A DNA stretch of 64,000 nt from the NCBI RefSeq assembly GCF_000612505.1, contig NZ_CP004078.1, forward strand, positions 4,596,001 to 4,660,000, written 5' to 3'. This DNA comes from Paenibacillus sabinae T27 (GTDB lineage: Bacteria; Bacillota; Bacilli; Paenibacillales; Paenibacillaceae). Made by a program: the position numbers and the translations under genes. The notes under the pieces are model-generated. The model worked only from the letters and a program-made list of their open reading frames with translations. It ran no database searches and was not told where the DNA came from. Shown here piece by piece: positions 59,371 to 64,000 of the stretch. Within the stretch, counting starts at the first letter, position 1. Each line of letters begins with the position of its first letter.

Positions 59371-62163
59371 TCAGCCCGTATTGCGAAGACCGGCGGCAAT
59401 TCCGTTGATCGTAAGGAGCACTTCGCGCAGCAGGTCCGGATCGTCCTGCTCGGTCTCCCGCAGTGCTCTAAGCTCGGTTAAGAGCTGAACTTGCAGGTAG
59501 CTGAGCGGATCGACGTACGGGTTGCGCAGCCGGATCGACTCTTGAATCACCGGCACATTGTCCAAAATGTCCTGTTGGCCGGTTATCTTCAAAATCAGCT
59601 CCGAGGTCAAACGGAATTCTTCCTCAATCTGTCCGTAAATCCGCTTGCGAGCTTCATCGTTCTTGCTCATCTCCGAGTATTCCTTGGCGATCACCAGGTC
59701 CGCTTTGGCAAGCGCCATTTGCAGCGTATCAACCAGGCTCGTGAAGAAGGAGAAGTGCTCGTACATATGTTGAAGAATCTTAAGATTCTCTTCCTTGTTA
59801 TCATAGAAGCTTTGCAGCCCCGTTCCTGCCGCATACCAAGCAGGCAGCAGGTAACGGCTCTGGGTCCAGGCAAATACCCATGGTATCGCGCGCAGATCCT
59901 CGAACCGGTCGCTGTTCTTCCGTTTGGACGGGCGGGAGCCGATATTGAGCTCGCCGATTTCCGGTAGCGGAGTCGACTCTTTAAAGAAGCTCAGGAAATC
60001 CGGATCGCGGAAGATCAGATCCTGATACTTCGTCAGCGATATCTCGGAAATTTCTCTGCAAATATCTTCCCATTTATTCTCATACAGATCACTGTGCGGG
60101 GTTCTCGCGTTAATGGCCGCGATGACAAGGGCCGACGTCGCCTGCTCCAGACTGCGGTAGGCGATTCCTTTCATCTTATAGCGAGAGGAAATGACCTCGC
60201 CCTGCTCGGTGATCTTGATCCCGCCACCGATGGTGGAAGCCGGCTGAGCCAGAATACTGCGGTTCAGCGGCATTCCGCCCCGGCCAAGCGCTCCGCCCCG
60301 GCCGTGGAAGAACTTCAGCTTCACATCGTACGAGTCGGCCATGGCCGTAAGCTCCTTCAGCGCTACGCGCAGTTCCCAGTTGGCGGTCACAACGCCGCCG
60401 TCCTTATTGCTGTCGGAATAACCAAGCATGATCTCCTGCAGGTTGCTCATGGCCTCTACCGCCTGGCGATAGATCGGCAGATTGAAGATCGTGCGCATGA
60501 TTTCCGGCGCAGCGTGAAGATCATCGATCGTTTCGAACAGCGGAACCGCCTGCAGTGTACAGACAACAGTGCCGTCTTTGTCCCGGCGGAACAAGCCCAC
60601 TTCCTTGGCGAAGACCATAACCTCCAGAATATCGCTCGCCGCTTCCGCCATACTGATCAGGTAGCTTGTGATACACTGCTTGCCGTACTCGGCCTGAGCC
60701 GCGTGAACGGTCCGGTACACTTCCAGACATTCTTCCGTCGATTCGCTGTACTCCTGATAAGGAGAGGTCAGCGGCCGCGGATCGTTAAGCAGCTTCTCCA
60801 GAAGCTCGATCTTTTCACTCTCCGTCAGCTTGGAGTAATCCGGCGTGATATCCATTTTGGCCAAAATCTCCGTCATTGCCTTCTCATGCTCCTGGCTGTG
60901 CTGACGGATATCGAGTGTCGCCGTATGGAAGCCAAACAACTCTACCTGGCGGATCAATTTTTTAATATAAGTGTCGGCCACGTAATCGGCATAGTGATGC
61001 CGCAGACTGCGGTCGATAACGTTCAAATCGTTAATCAGCTCTTCCGGGGAAGAATAGCGCTCAAGCGTACCTTTTTTCTTGTCGTCCAGCACGTTCTGCG
61101 TCTTCGTAATCATGTAGCTCAGTTTGATCCGGTAAGGCTCGTTATCGTTGCGCCATGCATCGCTGCGCTCCAGTTGAACAACCGCCCGGTCTTTCTCAAT
61201 CGATTCCAGCAGCTCCGGCGTGACATTCACGATGCTGGTGCTAAAGCTCAAATACTGGATCAGCTGGCGCATGATCTGCTGGTATTCCCGTATAGCCATA
61301 ATGCGCTGAATACGCAGCGTCTGAATGGTAACCGAAGCCGTAACCGAAGGGTTGCCGTCCCGGTCGCCGCCGATCCATGAACCGAACCGCAGGTAAGTCG
61401 GTACATGCCAATTCTGTCCAGGATAATACTTGCTCAGACAGCGCTCAAGCTCCTGATAGACATCCGGCAGCACATGAAAAATCGTCTCATGAAAGTAATA
61501 CATTCCGTTACGCACTTCATCAAGCACCGTAGGCTTACGGTCACGCAGTTCGTCGGTCTGCCACAAGGTGATAACCTCGTTTAGGAGCTTCTCGCGCAGC
61601 TGCTCGCGTTCCCGGAATGTCAAGGTCGGATTGTCCAGTCCCGTTACATCGTCTGAGATCCGCTTGTGGATATCGAGAATGGCACGGCGCATTGCTTCCG
61701 TCGGGTGGGCGGTCATGACCAGCTCCAGCGACAGGCCATTAATAATCTCCCAGACTTCCTTAGGAGAAAAATCCCGTTCCCGCAGTTCCTGAATTGCGCT
61801 TTCTATAGAACCAGGCTGAACGGTTTCACCCGCAGAGCGCTCATAGTCTCTTTTCCGGCGAATCCGATGATTTTGTTCGGCGATATTCACCAATTGAAAA
61901 TAGATGGCGAATGCCCGGATTACCTGATGCCGGTTTTCCGGGTCCAGGGAATTGATTAATTCCTTAAATTCGCTGTGCAGTTCAGGCAAAAACACAGAGC
62001 GCAACGATTTACTGGTCTCACGAATCTTCTCCACGATCTCCAGCAGTTCATTGCCGCCTTGATGTACCAAGACTTCGCCCAAAATGTTTCCCAGGAACCG
62101 TACGTCTCGCCGCAGCAGGTTATTGGAGTTGACTTTGCCTGCGGTAGTCGTAAGTTCGGTCAT
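59371..62163 (-). CDS. ppc: Phosphoenolpyruvate carboxylase
   Basis: A 930-residue enzyme that fixes bicarbonate onto phosphoenolpyruvate to give oxaloacetate, refilling the citric acid cycle. Catalytic histidine motif VMTAHPTEAMRR, the loop GYSDSNKDGG, the glycine loop FFHGRGGALGRGG and the C-terminal RNTG are all present. The start could also be the ATG at 62211, which has a GAGG site; I chose 62163 for likeness to relatives. B. subtilis uses pyruvate carboxylase instead, while Paenibacillus relatives often carry ppc. Confidence 0.95.
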   Translation of the reverse strand: MTELTTTAGKVNSNNLLRRDVRFLGNILGEVLVHQGGNELLEIVEKIRETSKSLRSVFLPELHSEFKELINSLDPENRHQVIRAFAIYFQLVNIAEQNHRIRRKRDYERSAGETVQPGSIESAIQELRERDFSPKEVWEIINGLSLELVMTAHPTEAMRRAILDIHKRISDDVTGLDNPTLTFREREQLREKLLNEVITLWQTDELRDRKPTVLDEVRNGMYYFHETIFHVLPDVYQELERCLSKYYPGQNWHVPTYLRFGSWIGGDRDGNPSVTASVTIQTLRIQRIMAIREYQQIMRQLIQYLSFSTSIVNVTPELLESIEKDRAVVQLERSDAWRNDNEPYRIKLSYMITKTQNVLDDKKKGTLERYSSPEELINDLNVIDRSLRHHYADYVADTYIKKLIRQVELFGFHTATLDIRQHSQEHEKAMTEILAKMDITPDYSKLTESEKIELLEKLLNDPRPLTSPYQEYSESTEECLEVYRTVHAAQAEYGKQCITSYLISMAEAASDILEVMVFAKEVGLFRRDKDGTVVCTLQAVPLFETIDDLHAAPEIMRTIFNLPIYRQAVEAMSNLQEIMLGYSDSNKDGGVVTANWELRVALKELTAMADSYDVKLKFFHGRGGALGRGGMPLNRSILAQPASTIGGGIKITEQGEVISSRYKMKGIAYRSLEQATSALVIAAINARTPHSDLYENKWEDICREISEISLTKYQDLIFRDPDFLSFFKESTPLPEIGELNIGSRPSKRKNSDRFEDLRAIPWVFAWTQSRYLLPAWYAAGTGLQSFYDNKEENLKILQHMYEHFSFFTSLVDTLQMALAKADLVIAKEYSEMSKNDEARKRIYGQIEEEFRLTSELILKITGQQDILDNVPVIQESIRLRNPYVDPLSYLQVQLLTELRALRETEQDDPDLLREVLLTINGIAAGLRNTG

Positions 62164-62649
62164 GCTGTTCCCCCCATCCTTCTTCCGTATCAATGTCTCA
62201 TCACAAGTCATGTTTCAAGCTTTCCTCATATCATACAATAAAACGGATCGAAAATCTTCAACTTCTTTCACGGTGAAGCACCAGAGTCTTTTAAGATTAT
62301 ACATCAAAATGATTATTTATTCAGGTATATTTTTTCACATTTTTATTAAATTATCGAGAAAATAGCTGGTATCGTTCTAAAATACATATGAAATGCAAAA
62401 GATAGGGCTTACATTTCGGCAATGTTTGTACCTGAGAAGAATTAAAATACGTATGAAAACCAATAAATTCCTTGCTAAATATCCGAAATTTTTACTTATC
62501 GGACGTTCAATGATGGCGAATATGCCTGCGTTGCGGCTCATCGAGTGTTTTTGGTTCGCAGCTCAGGGCTTGTCCAATGCCTGGATTTCCCTCTTATTAT
62601 CCCCATGTCAGAGCTGAAATAGATACCCAGCCGGTGAAGTTTGGCGGCC
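62164..62649. other. Intergenic region without a gene
   Basis: A/T-rich and without a supported reading frame. The plus frame at 62393-62617 has no ribosome site and no family likeness. No strong hairpin or repeat was seen; the ppc promoter probably lies within the first 150 bp. Confidence 0.5.
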
Positions 62650-62928
62650 TTAATCCTCGTCTTTAGTTTGTTCGTTTTTCCATTTCTTTAGCACCTCCAG
62701 CGTCGGCTGCATGAATTCTGAGCGCTCTTTATCCAGAATCGCCTGCAGGCGGTCACGATCCTCCTCAGCCTTATCCAGCAGCTCGCGCGGCACCAAATTC
62801 CCTTTTGCGATTGCTCGAAGCAGCACAATAACTACAATCATCAATATCAACGCCACAATATATGCAAGCCCGTATTTGTCCGCAAGCGGCAGCAGCTTTT
62901 CCAACTGTGCAATGTCGTCCTGTCTCAT
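62650..62928 (-). CDS. Small membrane protein, unknown (phage-like)
   Basis: A 92-residue protein with one hydrophobic segment (about 20-40, LAYIVALILMIVVIVLLRAI), then a charged coiled-coil tail (LLDKAEEDRDRLQAILDKER). This plan, a short outside part, one helix and a long charged tail, is common among phage and mobile-element proteins. The ATG at 62928 follows AAAGGG; the longer frame is less likely. It stands beside an XRE/ImmA pair. Confidence 0.65.
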   Translation of the reverse strand: MRQDDIAQLEKLLPLADKYGLAYIVALILMIVVIVLLRAIAKGNLVPRELLDKAEEDRDRLQAILDKERSEFMQPTLEVLKKWKNEQTKDED

Positions 62929-63205
62929 TTTCTCATCCCTTTCATTAGAACGTGAAATCGCCGTCAAATAGGGTTTTAGCCAATCCAGTTCAATTTAAAA
63001 TCAATTTCTTTATTATCCCTCCTTTATTTGGTGTGGTTCAAAAAACTCATTCAGTGATGATCATTAATGTGATAAAATGGATACTGTTCGTATATCGTTC
63101 GTATTTTTTATATAATATACTCCTTAATCTTCCTTTTCGTAAAATCTGATTTTCAGCCATTTTCCACCTGTTATTATCCAATAACGCCCGGTTATCTTCA
63201 TTCTC

Positions 63206-63271
63206 TTACCTTTTGGCAATTTATTGATGATATATTTACCTTTTGTCAAAATTGATTTATAGTCATATTAA
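63206..63271 (+). promoter_or_regulatory. XRE promoter with paired direct repeats
   Basis: TTACCTTTTGGCAA (63206-63219) and TTACCTTTTGTCAA (63236-63249) are direct repeats exactly 30 bp apart. The second covers the -35 TTGTCA (63243-63248), which is 17 bp from TATTAA (63266-63271). The repressor encoded just downstream is the likely ligand. Confidence 0.7.
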
Positions 63272-63300
63272 CGGTATTTGCAAAATAAGGAGTGTTCGAG

Positions 63301-63741
63301 ATGGAACAAGATTTTGGATTATATATGAAACGGCTGCGCGAGAGAAAAGGTCTCACCCTTAGCCAACTGGCTGTGGCCGCCGGAATCAGTGGTTCACAGA
63401 TCTCACGCATCGAGAACGGTCTACGCGGCGTACCCAAGCCGGCAACCTTGCGCAGACTGGCAGAAGCCATGAATGCCTCCTATGAGGAGCTTATGGAGCG
63501 TGCAGGATACTTACAGGAGTATGAGCAGATGGCTGAAGGAATACCCGAATGGGCGACCAGTAAGGACAAACGCGATTTCAAAAAGATGCTGGAAGATGAC
63601 GGAGAGCTGATGTTTGACGGGATTCCGCTTAACAAAGAAGACAGACAACGGATAAAAGACGTGCTGACAGGCTTGTTCTGGGAAGCCAAGCAGATGAACA
63701 AACGAAAGCCAACCTCCAAACCAGACAAATCGGATGATTAA
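63301..63741 (+). CDS. XRE-family regulator
   Basis: A 146-residue regulator with a Cro/CI helix-turn-helix at about 6-62 (LTLSQLAVAAGISGSQISRI, then ENGLRGVPKPATLRRLAEAM) and a charged C-terminal part. The ATG at 63301 has AAGGAG 8 bp upstream. It precedes an ImmA/IrrE-type protease gene, the standard ImmR/ImmA pairing of ICEBs1 and phages, in which the protease destroys the repressor after DNA damage. Confidence 0.9.
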   Translation: MEQDFGLYMKRLRERKGLTLSQLAVAAGISGSQISRIENGLRGVPKPATLRRLAEAMNASYEELMERAGYLQEYEQMAEGIPEWATSKDKRDFKKMLEDDGELMFDGIPLNKEDRQRIKDVLTGLFWEAKQMNKRKPTSKPDKSDD

Positions 63742-63777
63742 TGCCCTTAACCAATACCTATGCTGCAGGTGAAGAAA

Positions 63778-64000
63778 ATGGATGAACTGGTCCATCAACT
63801 AATTAAAAAATATAAAACTAACTGTCCGTTTGAGCTATGCCGGGCTCTAGGTATCCATGTCCGATTTATGAACCTCGGCAGGGGGACCAAGGGGTTATAT
63901 TACCGCAAGCTGCGTAGAAGGTTCATCGTCATTCATAATGAGCTGTCTTTGGAATGGCAGCGATTTGTTTGCGCGCATGAATTAGGACATGACCGGCTGC
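63778..64000 (+). CDS. ImmA/IrrE-type metallopeptidase, C-terminus outside window
   Basis: The first 74 codons encode an ImmA/IrrE-like zinc protease. The catalytic motif HELGHD appears at about residues 67-72. An AGGTGA site precedes the ATG at 63778; an ATG 18 bp earlier is in frame and possible. It probably cleaves the XRE repressor encoded just before it. Confidence 0.88.
   Translation, partial: MDELVHQLIKKYKTNCPFELCRALGIHVRFMNLGRGTKGLYYRKLRRRFIVIHNELSLEWQRFVCAHELGHDRL

Noticed and set aside
60094..61380. Plus-strand frame of 428 codons opposite ppc
   Set aside because: Antisense shadow of the phosphoenolpyruvate carboxylase gene; no ribosome site or family likeness.

Overview
The window looks like a chromosomal segment of a low-to-mid-GC Firmicute, most likely Paenibacillus or a close relative (inference). 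The support is the conserved block sigW-rsiW-cdaA-ybbR-glmM-glmS with a glmS ribozyme, strong AGGAGG-type ribosome binding sites, a secreted protein with a copper-amine-oxidase N-terminal domain and MORN repeats, a LysM/beta-propeller protein and a KtrB/Mrp ion-transport operon. No tRNA, rRNA, CRISPR array or complete insertion sequence was seen.

Layout. 1-2300: a DHA2-type MFS exporter cut by the window edge, a TetR regulator and an NTF2/SnoaL-like protein, with four copies of one dyad operator; the fourth sits in a good promoter with no gene of its own. 2355-13287: a ten-gene minus-strand operon (GntR regulator, three-part polar-amino-acid ABC importer, nitrilase-type hydrolase, DoeA-like M24 hydrolase, odd SDR, M20 hydrolase, aminotransferase, DapA/NanA-like aldolase) plus a divergent enolase-superfamily gene. 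Two identical palindromes flank the divergent promoters. I read it as a catabolic system for an unidentified N-acyl or cyclic amino-acid-like compound. 13442-17167: a three-gene cassette of a two-TM coiled-coil protein, a substrate-binding-like domain fused to VWA, and a TelA-like protein, with near-identical terminators before and after it. 17234-28146: a VOC protein, a three-gene ABC exporter, ktrB, a six-gene Mrp antiporter operon with mrpA and mrpB fused, and a KdpD/Usp-like protein whose leader carries a terminator hairpin. 28219-38663: an acyltransferase, a large unknown membrane protein, a quinone-reductase-like enzyme, two TetR regulators (one paired with an MMPL exporter through twin operators) and the LysM/propeller protein. 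38672-40779: a secreted propeller/MORN protein behind a c-di-GMP-I riboswitch. 40809-51150: a looser accessory region with a radical-SAM/aminotransferase pair, a threonine aldolase remnant, a MerR/SDR pair with a textbook 19-bp-spaced promoter, a polysaccharide deacetylase, an AraC/MFS pair, an IS630-type transposase fragment and a 42-residue basic protein. 51248-59268: the envelope-stress, c-di-AMP and amino-sugar block. 59294-62163: phosphoenolpyruvate carboxylase. 62650-64000: a small membrane protein, an XRE regulator with paired operators, and an ImmA/IrrE-type protease cut by the window end.

Genes that work together: SigW/RsiW envelope stress, CdaA/CdaR c-di-AMP production and GlmM/GlmS cell-wall precursor supply sit together, and the Mrp/Ktr ion operon elsewhere in the window belongs to a class of transporters known to respond to c-di-AMP. 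A c-di-GMP riboswitch adds a second cyclic dinucleotide input to a cell-surface protein. Three fragments (acyltransferase tail, LysM piece, aldolase half) and the orphan promoter record gene loss and local duplication.
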